Source: PALSA-693 sp963729695 (GTDB lineage: Bacteria > Actinomycetota > Acidimicrobiia > Acidimicrobiales > Palsa-688). Taken from it: DNA of 64,000 nucleotides. Under the pieces are notes generated by a model. The model did not search any database and was not told the DNA's origin. It worked only from the letters and a program-made list of their open reading frames with translations. Positions within the stretch are counted from its first letter, which is position 1. The number at the start of each line of letters is the position of its first letter. The stretch lies in the NCBI GenBank assembly GCA_963729695.1, contig CAVSOT010000004.1, forward strand, positions 186,001-250,000, given 5' to 3'. This document shows, piece by piece, positions 35,706-45,633 of this stretch. The position numbers and the translations under genes were made by a program.

Positions 35706-37215
35706 TTAGAGATCGATCGTGATCGCCGAGGGTGGCAGGAGAGGGGGTTCGAGGAAGGTCGGCTTGGAGAAGTCGAGCGCATCGAGTGGTGGTGTCGCGG
35801 CCGCGTCCCGTCGGGTAAGCGAGGGCAGATTCCACTTCATTTCGACCAGTTTGAGTATCGATGTGTGGTCGTAGATCGTGCTGGACACGTAGTTGGGTTT
35901 GGCGTAGGGCGACACGATGACGGCGGGCACGCGAAAGCCGTAGTTGGTATAGGTCTTGGGTCCGGCATTGATGGTGGCGATCTGTTTGGCGTAGGGGGTG
36001 AGGCTGAGGATGAATCGGCTCAGCCAGGAGCGTGTGACGGGATCGCCGGCGGCGACGTCGTCGGGAGCGACCGCGGCTGGCGGGTTGACGTGGTCGTAGT
36101 AGCCGCCGTGTTCGTCGTAGAGCCAGATGAGCAGCGTGTCGGACCAGCCCGGGCCGGACATCACCGCGTTGATGATCCGGGCGGAGAAGGCTTCGCCGCT
36201 TTGGACGTCTTGCGGGTTCTCTTCGGACCATATGCCGAAATCCGGATCAACGATGCTGAAAGCCGGCAGGGTCCCGGCCCGGGCGTCAGCGAAGAAACGG
36301 TCAATGGTTTTAAGGTGATTGGACGCTTTTAGCAGTCCGAGCGGATAGAGCGTGGCGGTCGTCTGAAGCTTGCCCTTGCCGTAGGTTGTGGCCGCGGGCA
36401 GCAGCTTGGAGAAGAAGGCCGAGACCCATCCGAGCAGGACGTTCCACCATGAGCCCCGACCGGGGCCGAACTTGAGCTGGAAGGGGACGGCGTGGTGGTA
36501 GTTGGCCCACGAGATGCGGTTGGCGCTGAGGAGGTCGAAGATCGTACCGGCTTCGGGGTAGTCGCCCATCCCGAAGGGAAGGTCATCGATGAGGCCGTGG
36601 GCGGTCCCAGCGAGGAGGAACCGACGATTCGGGAACGTCGGACCCAGGCAGGAGCAGAACCACCGAGTTGCCAGCGGGAACGTGCGGGCCAGCCCGTAGT
36701 AGAACGGCAGGTCCGACTCGGTGAAGTATCGCATCGGTATCGAGGGATCGACATTGGATGGCACGGTCTGTTCGACGCTCCGTACGAATCCGTCGCATGC
36801 TCCGTTGTTCCACTGGATGTGACTTGCGCTCCACGTCTGCGTAGGTACCGAGGAGTACTGGCTGGTCGCCGTGCGGGTCTTTGGGCCCGCGAAGGGTTGG
36901 AGTGCAACGGGTCGGCCCTTGGAGTCGTAGTTGATGGCTGACGGCTGGCCTCCTGGGCCACGCGCCAAGCCGTCACCTCTCCCGCTCATCATCCCGAAGT
37001 AGTTGTCGTATGAGTGGTTCTCCATCATTAGGACGACGATGTGTTTGATCTGCGGCAGACAGTCCGTGCCCTCGGGACGGCTCGGATCAGGCCGATCGCC
37101 GGCCAGGTGCTGACGGCGGCCGACGAGCTTCCGCTGAGCGCTTCGGACTTCTGCTCGGTAAAGCATGCGGCCGATCTTTGCAGTTGCCGTCGTTGACCGA
37201 AAGGGCAATCGACAT
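35706..37215 (-). CDS. Phospholipase-C-like phosphoesterase family protein
   Basis: About 502 residues from ATG 37215 (ATG 37166 is also possible). The family signature IKHIVVLMMENHSYDNYFGM lies near the start, with CDGFV, FCSCLGPTFPNRRFLLAGT, SIVDPDFG and LLIWLYDEHGGYYDHVNPP following in order, as in bacterial non-specific phospholipases C and acid phosphatases (PF04185). The last motifs hold the metal-ligand Asp/His residues. A frame further upstream includes a hydrophobic stretch but overlaps the divergent gene at 37287, so a signal peptide is not certain. It is 154 bases ahead of the GMC gene on the same strand and may share its transcript. Confidence 0.88.
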
Positions 37216-37286
37216 GCGGACATCCCGTCGCCGCTATGATCCAGACCAATCTGGCAAGCGGGGCACATCAAGGAGGGTCGACTCAG

Positions 37287-38642
37287 ATGACCGCTGACGA
37301 TTCCGGTACTGGGTCTCATGAGGTTGACGCCGGAACGAAGGGAGCCGGCGATGAGGGCGGCGGCGATAAGAATGCCGGCGGCAAGCAGGAGCCGGAAAAG
37401 CCGGACGAGCAGGGATCGACGAAACCGGATCAGCCCAATAGCACGACGGGTCAACAGGCACCGGCCACCGACCAAACGGCGAAACCGGATCCATTGATGG
37501 TTGGTGTCCAAGCCGCGTTTGATGTGGGTTGGACCATGGCCGGACTAGCCAATGACGCGACCGCTCAGACCCCGCTCGGAGACGTCGACCGCTTACTGCC
37601 CACTGAGCACGAACTCGATAGATCCCAACGATCGCGACTGGACGTCGTCCGATTAGAGTGCCTCACCCACGCTATTGAGGCCTCCTTTCCCGCCAACGGC
37701 GAGGGGACATTCAGCGACGACCTGACGACGCTCGAAACCGACGTCAAGGCGGCCTCCGATTGGAAGAAAGTGGGGCAAGACCTCTCCGCCCTCCATTCGG
37801 ACATCTTGGGCTATCTGGCCTGCTTGGGCCGCCCCATGCTGTTGGCCTACGAACTCGGCCGGTCGCTGCATGACACCGTCATCAGTCCTGCTCAAGCCCG
37901 GGCCGAAGAACTCGGGGGCGCCCAAAGAGCATCCGGACAGGAGCTGCCGAAAACCTTGTCGGCGCTCACCACCGCGTTTGACCGTGACCGGATCGCGGTA
38001 CTGCAAGAATGGCTCGCCACGGTGGCGCCTCATTTTCCGGACGATTGTGCAGCCGTGGTAAAGGCGTCGCTGGGTCGCTGGAGCGAATGGGTTACGGCTG
38101 CCTTTGTGTCCGGCACCCCCGGCAAGATCAAAGGTAGTCCCGAAGAAAAAGCCGCTACCGTCGATTCGGCCCCCCAGGCCCTGTTGCGGCAGGGAGACGT
38201 CTGGCTAAACATTCTCGTCGGCTCAGAAGCACTGTCCGGGTTGTTGACCCCCGAAAGCTACGTGGCAGCCGGTGAGGACGCCCTGCGCCGAAGCGCTCGA
38301 ATCATTCGACGGGTTGCTCTGCACTACTGGGTCGTGATCGTGATCGTGGTGGCGGCGGCCGCGGGCCTGACCGCACTGGCGGCCGTCAACCTGGAAGGGG
38401 CCGCCAAAGTGTGGACGCAGATTGCCACGATCGGCGGGGCTCTGGGGATAACGGCCAAAGGGATCGGGACTCGGGTGAACAAACTCGCCGACGCCGGGGA
38501 GAAGCCGATCTACCGGGCCTTCGAGGTGGATGCCCTGGCCTGGGCCGCGACCACCTTGCCGACGATAGACCTGGACTTCCGGGGCGTCCACGCGCTTCGA
38601 CGGGGAGGTATCCAACGCTCAGCTCCGCTTGGACGGGTCTAG
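37287..38642 (+). CDS. Hypothetical membrane protein with disordered N-terminus
   Basis: A 451-residue protein. Residues 1-70 are low complexity (Gly, Lys, Asp, Pro), predicted disordered. Residues about 90-330 are helical with many charged residues, and a strong membrane segment (YWVVIVIVVAAAAGLTALAAV) follows near residue 355, with a weaker hydrophobic stretch after (ATIGGALGITAKGIG). No enzyme motif is visible. ATG 37287 follows GGAGGG at eight bases. It is divergent from the phosphoesterase gene. Family not recognised. Confidence 0.72.
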   Translation: MTADDSGTGSHEVDAGTKGAGDEGGGDKNAGGKQEPEKPDEQGSTKPDQPNSTTGQQAPATDQTAKPDPLMVGVQAAFDVGWTMAGLANDATAQTPLGDVDRLLPTEHELDRSQRSRLDVVRLECLTHAIEASFPANGEGTFSDDLTTLETDVKAASDWKKVGQDLSALHSDILGYLACLGRPMLLAYELGRSLHDTVISPAQARAEELGGAQRASGQELPKTLSALTTAFDRDRIAVLQEWLATVAPHFPDDCAAVVKASLGRWSEWVTAAFVSGTPGKIKGSPEEKAATVDSAPQALLRQGDVWLNILVGSEALSGLLTPESYVAAGEDALRRSARIIRRVALHYWVVIVIVVAAAAGLTALAAVNLEGAAKVWTQIATIGGALGITAKGIGTRVNKLADAGEKPIYRAFEVDALAWAATTLPTIDLDFRGVHALRRGGIQRSAPLGRV

Positions 38643-39121
38643 CTGTCAGGGCCGGGGCTCGGGATCGCGGCGAGCCGGGATCATCCCTTGATAGGGCGAG
38701 AAAATCAGTTCAACTGAGGCGGTCTGGTGTGTACCCTTTGGCGGTCAGAACCATCGCCTAGGGCTTCCAACCAGTGACATTCATTGATGCAACACCCCTT
38801 GATCCCTACGAGGCTAGAGCGAAACTGATCGCGTCACTGATCCTGCTGAGCCGGCTTGGAGCGGTTCGGCCAGTATCCCGGCAGACAACTCGCGCCCCTA
38901 AGCGGGCCCACCACCTCGTTCCCATGCGAACGGACCACGCCGTTCATCGGGGCCAGCTCACCCGACCCCCCCGCTCCTGTTAGACCTCAACGCCGCCGGC
39001 CCACGTCGCACCCGCCCACCGTTGGCGCCGCGCCCGGTGTGGCACGAGGGTCGGGTGTCCTTGGCGCGAACCGGGCGGGGTAACGTGCGACGGTGAAAGT
39101 CAGCCCTGCCAGGAGACACCC
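38643..39121. other. Intergenic region, nothing recognised
   Basis: A 479-base spacer upstream of the hemerythrin gene. A short plus frame (38774-38983, GTG start) lacks family resemblance and has a poor start context. No repeat or clear terminator is seen. Confidence 0.5.
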
Positions 39122-39736
39122 ATGGACATCACCCAGCTGATCCTGGACGACCATCACGAGCAACGCCGTCGCTTTGCCCTGTTGGAGCAGATGGATTCCG
39201 CCAGCGTCGCGGCCCAATCTGACGTGTGGGCCCGGTTGGCGGTGTTCCTCGAAGTCCACGCCGCGGCCGAAGAGGCTATCTTCTACCCGGAACTGGTGAA
39301 GCTGGCGCTCGTCCCGAACCCGGTCGCTCGCGCTGAGCCGGAGACGGCTGACGCCATTTTCGACCACAACGAGATACGGGATGCGATCGCGGCCGTTCGC
39401 CCACACCTGGTGGGCAGCGGCGACTGGCGCGACGCCATTGCCGCGGTCAACGTGGCCAACGGCGATCACATGGCGGAGGAGGAGCGCGAAGGCCTGACCG
39501 ACTTCCGGCGCAGGGTCAGTCTGGCCCAGCGCCATGAACTGGCCGTCCGGTTCGTAACTTTCGAAGCGCAGAACTTCGACGGTGTGCAGCCGGTGGACAA
39601 GGACCCGCAGGAGTACGTGCGGCAGCAGGAGGCGGCCGCCCGGTCAGGTCTGCCGGCTGGCTCGCTGCTCGATGGCGGCTCGTCTGATTCGCCCGACTCG
39701 CTCGGGATCGGCGGCCTGAAGAGCCCGCTGCCCTAG
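39122..39736 (+). CDS. Hemerythrin HHE-domain protein
   Basis: A 204-residue protein. Di-iron ligand pattern: ILDDHHEQRRRF (His), FLEVHAAAEEAIFYPEL (H-x4-E), IFDHNEIRDAI (H-x3-E) and GDHMAEEEREGL (H-x4-E), over four helices within the first 140 residues. The C-terminal tail is Pro/Gly/Ser-rich. Bacterial HHE proteins bind O2, NO or iron or act as sensors. ATG 39122 follows CAGGAGACACCC. It stands alone in its direction and is convergent with the cupin gene. Confidence 0.92.
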   Translation: MDITQLILDDHHEQRRRFALLEQMDSASVAAQSDVWARLAVFLEVHAAAEEAIFYPELVKLALVPNPVARAEPETADAIFDHNEIRDAIAAVRPHLVGSGDWRDAIAAVNVANGDHMAEEEREGLTDFRRRVSLAQRHELAVRFVTFEAQNFDGVQPVDKDPQEYVRQQEAAARSGLPAGSLLDGGSSDSPDSLGIGGLKSPLP

Positions 39737-39781
39737 AGCTGCGAGCGGGGCGGATCCCGGTATGGACGGGGCGCGGATGCT

Positions 39782-40327
39782 CTAGCCGTGATTCGCGACG
39801 AAGAGGGGACCCTCGGGGATCTGCTTCCAGGCCTCTTCGTTGTCCCGCACCGCGGCTTGCGCCTGCTCGAGACGCTCTGGCGGGTTCTCGGTCATGATGA
39901 TCGTCGTGGTACCGGCGGCTTGAAACATCTCGAGCACCTCGACGCCGTCGGGCCCGGCCGAGTACCAGTAGGAGTTGCCCTTCTTCACCGCCCAGATGTC
40001 GCCCGGACGCAAGGTCTCCTCGCTCATGAAGTCCACGATGGAGCCGGAGATGACGACGTAGAGCGTATCGACGTCGTGGGCGTGGCGGAACAACGGGTAG
40101 TTGGGCTTGAAGAACAGATAGGCAATGGCCAGGCCGCCTTCGTCCTGGTTGTGGTACATCAGCTTGCTGACCGAGCAGTCCGAACTCGCCAGCTTGATCG
40201 CCATGTCCCTGAGGTACTCGTTGTCCCGGAAGTCGTAGGTGGTGGCCCCACTTTCGTCCAGACTCGGCGCATCGGCGGCGCGGTAGACCTGGACCCCCTT
40301 GGTGGCCGTTTCAGAGTTGACTGCCAT
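39782..40327 (-). CDS. Cupin-domain protein
   Basis: A 181-residue single-domain cupin. The core barrel has YPLFRHAHDVDTLYVVISG (metal-ligand His/His and Asp in place of the usual Glu), then LRPGDIWAVKKGNSYWYSAG (second motif). Small cupins of this kind act as dioxygenases, isomerases or lactone-handling proteins. The substrate is unknown. ATG 40327 follows GGGAGG at seven bases; an earlier in-frame start at 40357 lies without a site. Confidence 0.82.
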   Translation of the reverse strand: MAVNSETATKGVQVYRAADAPSLDESGATTYDFRDNEYLRDMAIKLASSDCSVSKLMYHNQDEGGLAIAYLFFKPNYPLFRHAHDVDTLYVVISGSIVDFMSEETLRPGDIWAVKKGNSYWYSAGPDGVEVLEMFQAAGTTTIIMTENPPERLEQAQAAVRDNEEAWKQIPEGPLFVANHG

Positions 40328-40626
40328 ACCTAGACCTCCCAGTGGGTGATGGAGCAATTTGCTGATTCACCACAGGATAGGCCGGTGACCGGGTCGGGCG
40401 CCGCCCAGGTGGTGACAGGTGGACGGTAGGTGGACGGGCTCCGACATTGCGTTCCCGAGAGCCGCCGTCGACCGAGTAGACAACGGGCGATGACCATTGA
40501 CAGCGGAGACATCACCTACTGGGACACCTGGGGATCCAGGTCATAGGACCGCGACCAGCGGACTCGAGAGGTTGCGGTATTCATCTCCTTCTGTTTACGC
40601 TCGGTGGCGGGCGGTAGGAGGTCGAC

Positions 40627-41955
40627 ATGGGGTCTTGGCGACGTGCTCTGGTCGTGGTCGCGGCGGTTGTGGCCGGGAGTGGCTGGCTGACCGCACTGGT
40701 ACAGCCGGTGTCTGCCGCCGAAGCGGCCGAACCCGCAGTCCCCCAGGGCGCTTTGTCGGGCGCCCCCCAGGTCGACAGCTTCAGCCCGATGTTCGGGCCG
40801 GCGGGCACCGTTGTGACCATCCACGGCACCGCCTTCGCCGACTCCGCGAGCGTCGCCTTCGACGGGGTGGCATCGACTTCGGTTACCCGGGTGTCGCGTT
40901 CGAAGCTGACCGCTGTGGTCCCGTCCGGGGCCTCCACCGGGTCGATCGCCGTCACCACCGCCTCGGGCACCGGTTCCAGCCCGGAGGCATTCACGGTAGG
41001 GCAGGTGTTCAACGTGATGGCCTACGGCGCCAACGGGTCCGGCACCGGTGACAACGCTCCGGCGTTCGCCGCTGCTATCGCGGCGGCCCAGGGCGCCGGA
41101 GGAGGGATTGTCAGCGTTCCCGCCGGCACGTATACCTTCTCGACCGGCTCCCCGACCAGCATCCAGATCGACGGCACGGTCGCCATCACTCTGGCGGGGG
41201 CCGGCCGGGACACCACGAAGCTAGTGGAGACGACTCGCCGCAAGGACCTGCTGAGCATCCATTGCGACGGGACCACGGTTCAGGACTTGTCCTTCGACAC
41301 CGACACCTACTCCGGCGGGCACGGGATCGGCGACGGCGCCAACGACACCACTGTTCAACGGGTAGCGGTCGACTCCGGGACGCTGACGTTTGGGATTTAC
41401 TACCCGGGCCCGCCGGGCGCCAAGCCCGGGAACGGGATGTACGACACCGGCAACGTCATCAACGACCTCGTTCTCGATGACCACGTGAAAAGCGACGGCT
41501 TCAGCTTTGCTTTCCAGCAGCAAGCCTCTATCAGCAACGTGGTCCACACCGGATCGAGGATCTCGCTCTACGCAGATAGCTTCGTGACGATCACCAACTA
41601 TCACTACACGCCCGGAATTGCCGGCGCAGAGGCGGGCTGGGTCATCTCCACGCCCTGCGACCACATCACCATTACGAACTTTGTCAGCTCAGGGCAAGGC
41701 GGTCAGATCCGCAATGCACCGAACGAGTCCCGGATGAACTCCGACATCACCATCAACGGGGAGCAGATGACCGGGGGTCCCAGCTACCGACTTCTCATCG
41801 GCGACGTGACCGGCCTGCTGGTGGAGAACAGCACGCTCGATGAACTCTTGATCTCACCCAATCTCACGGCGCAGGGTACGGTGACCGACACCACCTACAC
41901 CAAGGTCGTCAAAAAGCCGCAAAGAGGAGGGACCATCGACATTACCTTCAGCTAG
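40627..41955 (+). CDS. Secreted IPT/TIG and right-handed beta-helix (pectate-lyase-like) protein
   Basis: A 442-residue protein. A signal peptide (RRALVVVAAVVAGSGWLTAL, cleavage near VSAAEA) is followed by an IPT/TIG domain at residues 48-125 (SFSPMFGPAGTVVTIHGTAF). Residues about 130-440 form a parallel beta-helix of the Pectate_lyase_3 type, starting VMAYGANGSGTGDNAPAF and AGGGIVSVPAGTY. It probably binds or degrades an extracellular polysaccharide; no catalytic residue can be fixed. ATG 40627 follows GTAGGAGG. Confidence 0.88.
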   Translation: MGSWRRALVVVAAVVAGSGWLTALVQPVSAAEAAEPAVPQGALSGAPQVDSFSPMFGPAGTVVTIHGTAFADSASVAFDGVASTSVTRVSRSKLTAVVPSGASTGSIAVTTASGTGSSPEAFTVGQVFNVMAYGANGSGTGDNAPAFAAAIAAAQGAGGGIVSVPAGTYTFSTGSPTSIQIDGTVAITLAGAGRDTTKLVETTRRKDLLSIHCDGTTVQDLSFDTDTYSGGHGIGDGANDTTVQRVAVDSGTLTFGIYYPGPPGAKPGNGMYDTGNVINDLVLDDHVKSDGFSFAFQQQASISNVVHTGSRISLYADSFVTITNYHYTPGIAGAEAGWVISTPCDHITITNFVSSGQGGQIRNAPNESRMNSDITINGEQMTGGPSYRLLIGDVTGLLVENSTLDELLISPNLTAQGTVTDTTYTKVVKKPQRGGTIDITFS

Positions 41956-42075
41956 CGACCGGCGAAACAAGAATTGAGCTCTCCGACGAGAGCGGACGAG
42001 CTGCTGCGTTCGAGGGATTGATGCGAAGCGGGCTGCTGGACCAACCGCCACGCTAATTCTGGAAGGAGGAAGGCG

Positions 42076-42825
42076 ATGCCGAATGCCCGTACCATCGTCT
42101 GGATCACCGGCGCCACCCAAGGCATCGGGGAGGCCCTGGCCCGAGCGGTGCCGTATCCGGACGCTCGCGTTGTCAACATCTCCCGCCGCCGGCATCCGGA
42201 GCTGGAGTCGGTGGTCGCCGACCTGACCGATCCGGGCTCTTGGGACAAGGTGAGCCAGCACCTGGCGGAGGAGCTGGCTGACTTCGACGGCGAGCGGGCC
42301 ATCTTCATTCACAACGCCAACTACGTGGGCAGCCCCGGCTTTGTCGGCGAGATCGACGCAGTCGAGTACCGGCGTCAAGTCTTCGCCAACTGCGCCGGTT
42401 CCCTCGTGCTCGGGGATGCCTTCGTCAGGGCCTGCCGACCGGGTTACGAGTCGGGCCTGGTCATGATCTCTTCCCCGTCCGCCGAGTTCCCCATACAGGG
42501 CAGGGCCCTTTACGGCGCGGCCAAAGCCGGGATGGAGCAGTGGGTCCGAGCCGTTCGAGCCGAGCGAAGTACTCGGGATGCCGACCCCTGGGCGCTGGCG
42601 ATCCGGCCGGGCCTGGTCGTGACGGACTCTCTGCGGGCGAAAGTGACCGACGGCTGGGGTGACTCCAACGCCTACCCTGGGTGGGCGGCAGTAGCTCAGG
42701 CGATCGCAGACGGCCGCGGCGAATCGCCTGAGGAGTGCGCTCGCAGCATATGGGCGGCGCTGCCCCCCGATCCCAACGGAAGCCCGGTCCTCTTTCTGGG
42801 CGACTGGATCCCACGCCTGCCCTGA
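42076..42825 (+). CDS. Short-chain dehydrogenase/reductase
   Basis: A 249-residue Rossmann-fold SDR. The nucleotide motif is TGATQGIGEALA, the NAG-like position reads HNANYVG, the Ser is in MISSPSAEF, and YGAAK supplies the catalytic Tyr/Lys. It would use NAD(P)H to interconvert an alcohol and a ketone. ATG 42076 follows GGAAGGAGG. The next gene (71 bases on) is an alpha/beta hydrolase in the same direction, likely in one transcript. Confidence 0.93.
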   Translation: MPNARTIVWITGATQGIGEALARAVPYPDARVVNISRRRHPELESVVADLTDPGSWDKVSQHLAEELADFDGERAIFIHNANYVGSPGFVGEIDAVEYRRQVFANCAGSLVLGDAFVRACRPGYESGLVMISSPSAEFPIQGRALYGAAKAGMEQWVRAVRAERSTRDADPWALAIRPGLVVTDSLRAKVTDGWGDSNAYPGWAAVAQAIADGRGESPEECARSIWAALPPDPNGSPVLFLGDWIPRLP

Positions 42826-42895
42826 ACGCTATCTCCGACGGGAGCGGAAAGGATCCCAGTGGCTTCCGGCCCATGTCCGAGCCGGGCTGATTAAT

Positions 42896-43765
42896 GTGGA
42901 GACCGTGTCTACGGCCTCGGTGGACGGCCTGTCCATCAACTACGAACTGCTAGGCGAGCCGGGCGGGGGCGTGCCATTTGTCGTCATACCCGGGGGCCGA
43001 GTTCCTATGGACGGTGTCGGCATCCGGCAATTGGCTGCAGACCTGGCCGAGCGGGGTCATCAGGCGCTGATATGGGATCGGCCGAACAGCGGCTCGTCCG
43101 ACGTGTGTTTCACTGGTCCCAGCGAAGCAGCCATGCACTCGGACGTACTCACTGGGTTGCTGGGCGAACTCGGGATCCCTCGGGCGGTAATGTGTGGCGG
43201 CTCGGCGGGGGCCCGCCTTTCTTTGGTCACGGCGATCCGTCACCCGGAGGTGACCGCCGGTCTGGGTCTGTGGTGGGTAAGCGGCGGGATCTACGCCATG
43301 TTCTTCCTCGGGATGCTCTACCACGCGGCATCGATCGACGCAGTCTGGAACGACGGCATGGAGGCGGTCGCGGCGTTGCCCGAGTGGCAGGACGTCATCA
43401 CCCGCAATCCTGGCAACCGCCAACGGTTTCTCGACCAGGACCCGGTGGAGTTCCGACGGACGCTCCTCCGCTGGATGGAGGCATTCATTCCGGCCGACCA
43501 GCTGGCCGCCGGGATCACTGAGGAGGATGCCCGGCAGCTCGACGCGCCCGTTTTGATCTTTCGGAACGGCGTGAGCGATATGAATCACACCCGCACGACC
43601 TCGGACCGACTGGCCGAACTGGTGCCCAAGGCGCGGGTCGTTGACCCTCCGTGGCCTGATACCGAGTGGATCGATCGGCGGGTTCGCGGCGACATCGCGT
43701 TTATCAACTGGCCGAGGTTGGCGCCCCAACTCCACGAATGGGCTGCCGAGGTACTGCCCCAGTAA
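42896..43765 (+). CDS. Alpha/beta hydrolase
   Basis: A 289-residue alpha/beta-fold hydrolase. The oxyanion loop is VIPGGRVPMDG, the nucleophile elbow MCGGSAGARLSL (Ser), and the last His may be replaced or shifted near PPWPDTEW. The same pattern (ALIWDRPNSGSSDVCF, GGSAGAR, NPGNR-FL, PPWPDTEW) is shared with the convergent gene at 43827-44705. It is probably an esterase, lactonase or C-C bond hydrolase. GTG start. It lies 71 bases after the SDR gene. Confidence 0.88.
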   Translation: METVSTASVDGLSINYELLGEPGGGVPFVVIPGGRVPMDGVGIRQLAADLAERGHQALIWDRPNSGSSDVCFTGPSEAAMHSDVLTGLLGELGIPRAVMCGGSAGARLSLVTAIRHPEVTAGLGLWWVSGGIYAMFFLGMLYHAASIDAVWNDGMEAVAALPEWQDVITRNPGNRQRFLDQDPVEFRRTLLRWMEAFIPADQLAAGITEEDARQLDAPVLIFRNGVSDMNHTRTTSDRLAELVPKARVVDPPWPDTEWIDRRVRGDIAFINWPRLAPQLHEWAAEVLPQ

Positions 43766-43826
43766 CGGCCACTCTCCGTCCTGCCGATCGTCCGGTAAGA
43801 CCTCGCGCCTCTGCGAACGTCTCAGC

Positions 43827-44705
43827 TCAGGTGTCGGCCGGCAAGACCTCGCTGGCCCATTCCAGGAGACTTGGAGCCAAAAGGGGCCAGTTTTCCCAAG
43901 GGCTCGCCTGCTTCCCCTCGAGCCGGCGTCGCCAACCGTCATACCACTCGGTGTCGGGCCAGGGCGGCTCGACCAGTCGAGCATCGGGGATCATGGCGGC
44001 GAGTGCTTCGGATGTGGCCCGTGGGTGCCAACAGTCGCTCTGGCCGCTGCGGTACACGAGCGTCGGAGCCTTGATGGTGCTGGCTACTTCGGCCGACAGT
44101 CCTGGGACCACCTCGCCTGGGCGCGGGTAGTAGACGCTCATCCACCGTTCGAAGGTGGCAATGAACTGTTGGCGATCCTGGGCCAGGAACCGCGCTCGAT
44201 TCGACGGATTTCGTTCGATCACTTCCGCCCAGTCGGACAGGGCAGCAACGGCTTCCATGCCTTCCGTCCAGGCCAGACGGAGGCTGTTCGCGCAGTAGTA
44301 GTTGCCGAGGTTCATCAGGCCATAGACGCCCCCGCTGATCCACAGCGTGGCCAGTCCGCGAACCAGCTCGGGGTGCTTTGCCGCGGTCACGAGCGACACT
44401 CGAGATCCGGCCGACCCGCCCACGAGCACTGCAGGTACCACGTCCAGCGTACGCAGCAGGCCCGCGAGTGCCGAAGCATGCATGTCGGACTCGGACACTC
44501 CGTCGAAGCAGACGTCGGATTCGCCACAGTTGGGGCGGTCCCATATGAGGACGAGCTTGCCCCGCGCCGCGAGCGCCTCAGCCAGCTGTCGGACGCCGGC
44601 CGAGTCCTTGCTGAACCGGCCACCAGGGGTGATCACCCAGGGTTGGTCACCGTCTCCAATCAGGTCGTAGCCTAGCGTCAGCCCGTCGACCTGCACCCGT
44701 GCCAC
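43827..44705 (-). CDS. Alpha/beta hydrolase, paralogue of 42896-43765
   Basis: A 292-residue protein with the same blocks: VITPGGRFSKDSAGVRQLAE, VLIWDRPNCGESDVCF, VGGSAGSRVSLVTAAKHPEL (Ser nucleophile), WTEGMEAVAAL and VEPPWPDTEWYDG. The candidate Asp is in SGQSDCWHPRAT. GTG 44705 follows AGGAGGCG. It converges with its paralogue across 61 bases. The SnoaL-like gene lies 11 bases upstream on the same strand, so the two probably form an operon. Confidence 0.88.
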   Translation of the reverse strand: MARVQVDGLTLGYDLIGDGDQPWVITPGGRFSKDSAGVRQLAEALAARGKLVLIWDRPNCGESDVCFDGVSESDMHASALAGLLRTLDVVPAVLVGGSAGSRVSLVTAAKHPELVRGLATLWISGGVYGLMNLGNYYCANSLRLAWTEGMEAVAALSDWAEVIERNPSNRARFLAQDRQQFIATFERWMSVYYPRPGEVVPGLSAEVASTIKAPTLVYRSGQSDCWHPRATSEALAAMIPDARLVEPPWPDTEWYDGWRRRLEGKQASPWENWPLLAPSLLEWASEVLPADT

Positions 44706-44715
44706 AATGCGCCTC

Positions 44716-45204
44716 CTATTGCTCGTCGGGGGGGAAGCTGTTGACCATCGCCGCCCATCCCTCTTGCGGCGTAGCCCTGAAATACGTCTCGAGGATGGTC
44801 TCGCTGATGCGCCAACCGTCATCCGTGCGGCGGTATCGTTCGTCGTACTTTCCGGCGATGAAGTAGCTTTGTCCCTCGCCGGCATAACGGGCGTCGACGT
44901 AGGCGACGCCCGTCGCCTCGTCTCCCGTCACGTCCACGATGTGATTTGAGACGAAATGCTTCACGAAGTCGGCCGGTAGCGACTTGAACAGAGCCACGAT
45001 CTCTTGGTGGCCTCGTGCGGAATTGAACGTGCTCCAGACAACGTACGCATCTTCGGTGTAGATCTCGGCGGCGCGGTCGAGAAGTCCTTCGTTGATGATG
45101 TAGTGATACTTCATGCGCAAGCGGCGAATCTCCTCGATGTCTTCGAGTAAGCGCACCCGGCCGCGCAAGCCCTCGAGCTGCTGCTCCACGTCAACTTGGT
45201 CCAT
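44716..45204 (-). CDS. SnoaL/NTF2-like fold protein
   Basis: A 162-residue protein. A long opening helix (LRGRVRLLEDIEEIRRLRM) precedes the NTF2-like barrel (YHYIINEGLLDRAAEIYTED, then YVDARYAGEG and ILETYFRATPQEGW). In this family the fold hosts dehydratases, isomerases and the beta subunits of ring-hydroxylating dioxygenases; it could partner a distant Rieske alpha subunit (speculation). The ATG follows AAGGGCG. It is likely co-transcribed with the alpha/beta hydrolase downstream. Confidence 0.83.
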   Translation of the reverse strand: MDQVDVEQQLEGLRGRVRLLEDIEEIRRLRMKYHYIINEGLLDRAAEIYTEDAYVVWSTFNSARGHQEIVALFKSLPADFVKHFVSNHIVDVTGDEATGVAYVDARYAGEGQSYFIAGKYDERYRRTDDGWRISETILETYFRATPQEGWAAMVNSFPPDEQ

Positions 45205-45460
45205 GTGTTCGCCCTTCTGTGAACGGGTTCCGGCGTCGGCTAGACGACGTCGTCGGTGCGTACTGCTCTACGAGGAGCCGGTCAGGATACAAGTATATTT
45301 GCCACCCCCCATGCGTAGCCGTGAGACTGCGCGGCGCAGCCTCATGGTGCGGGAAGAACCGCCAATTGCGCAGCATAGGCAGGTAGCTGGGTGACGTCAA
45401 CAATGCTGAAGTGGCCAGAGGATCGGGCCGCGATCACGGGCAGAGGCGGGCCGGAGGCGG

Positions 45461-45500
45461 GCCGGTGCGGCCCGGTGCGGCCCGGCGCGGCCCGGCGCAG
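45461..45500. repeat. Four 10-bp GC-rich tandem units
   Basis: Units GCCGGTGCGG, CCCGGTGCGG, CCCGGCGCGG and CCCGGCGCAG follow one another. They may be slippage-derived; no function is visible. Confidence 0.85.
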
Positions 45501-45586
45501 GGCTCAATCGGGGACCCTCGTGCTCCGGGGTGAGTAGTAGGCATGCTGTGCTGGCCCCCTCGACGTCGTCGAATCCACCGGTATCC

Positions 45587-45633
45587 GTTTTTGGTATCTA
45601 AACCGCGTATTACGCGGTTTAGATACCAAAAAC
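45587..45633. promoter_or_regulatory. Perfect 23-bp-arm palindrome (operator, terminator or recombination site)
   Basis: The left arm 45587-45609 and the right arm 45611-45633 are exact reverse complements, with a single T between them. The arm begins GTTTTTGGTATC and ends AAACCGCGTA. It is markedly richer in A/T than the flanks. An imperfect extension (CCGGT...ACCGG) lies outside. It is 130 bases upstream of the KstD-like gene. Confidence 0.85.
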
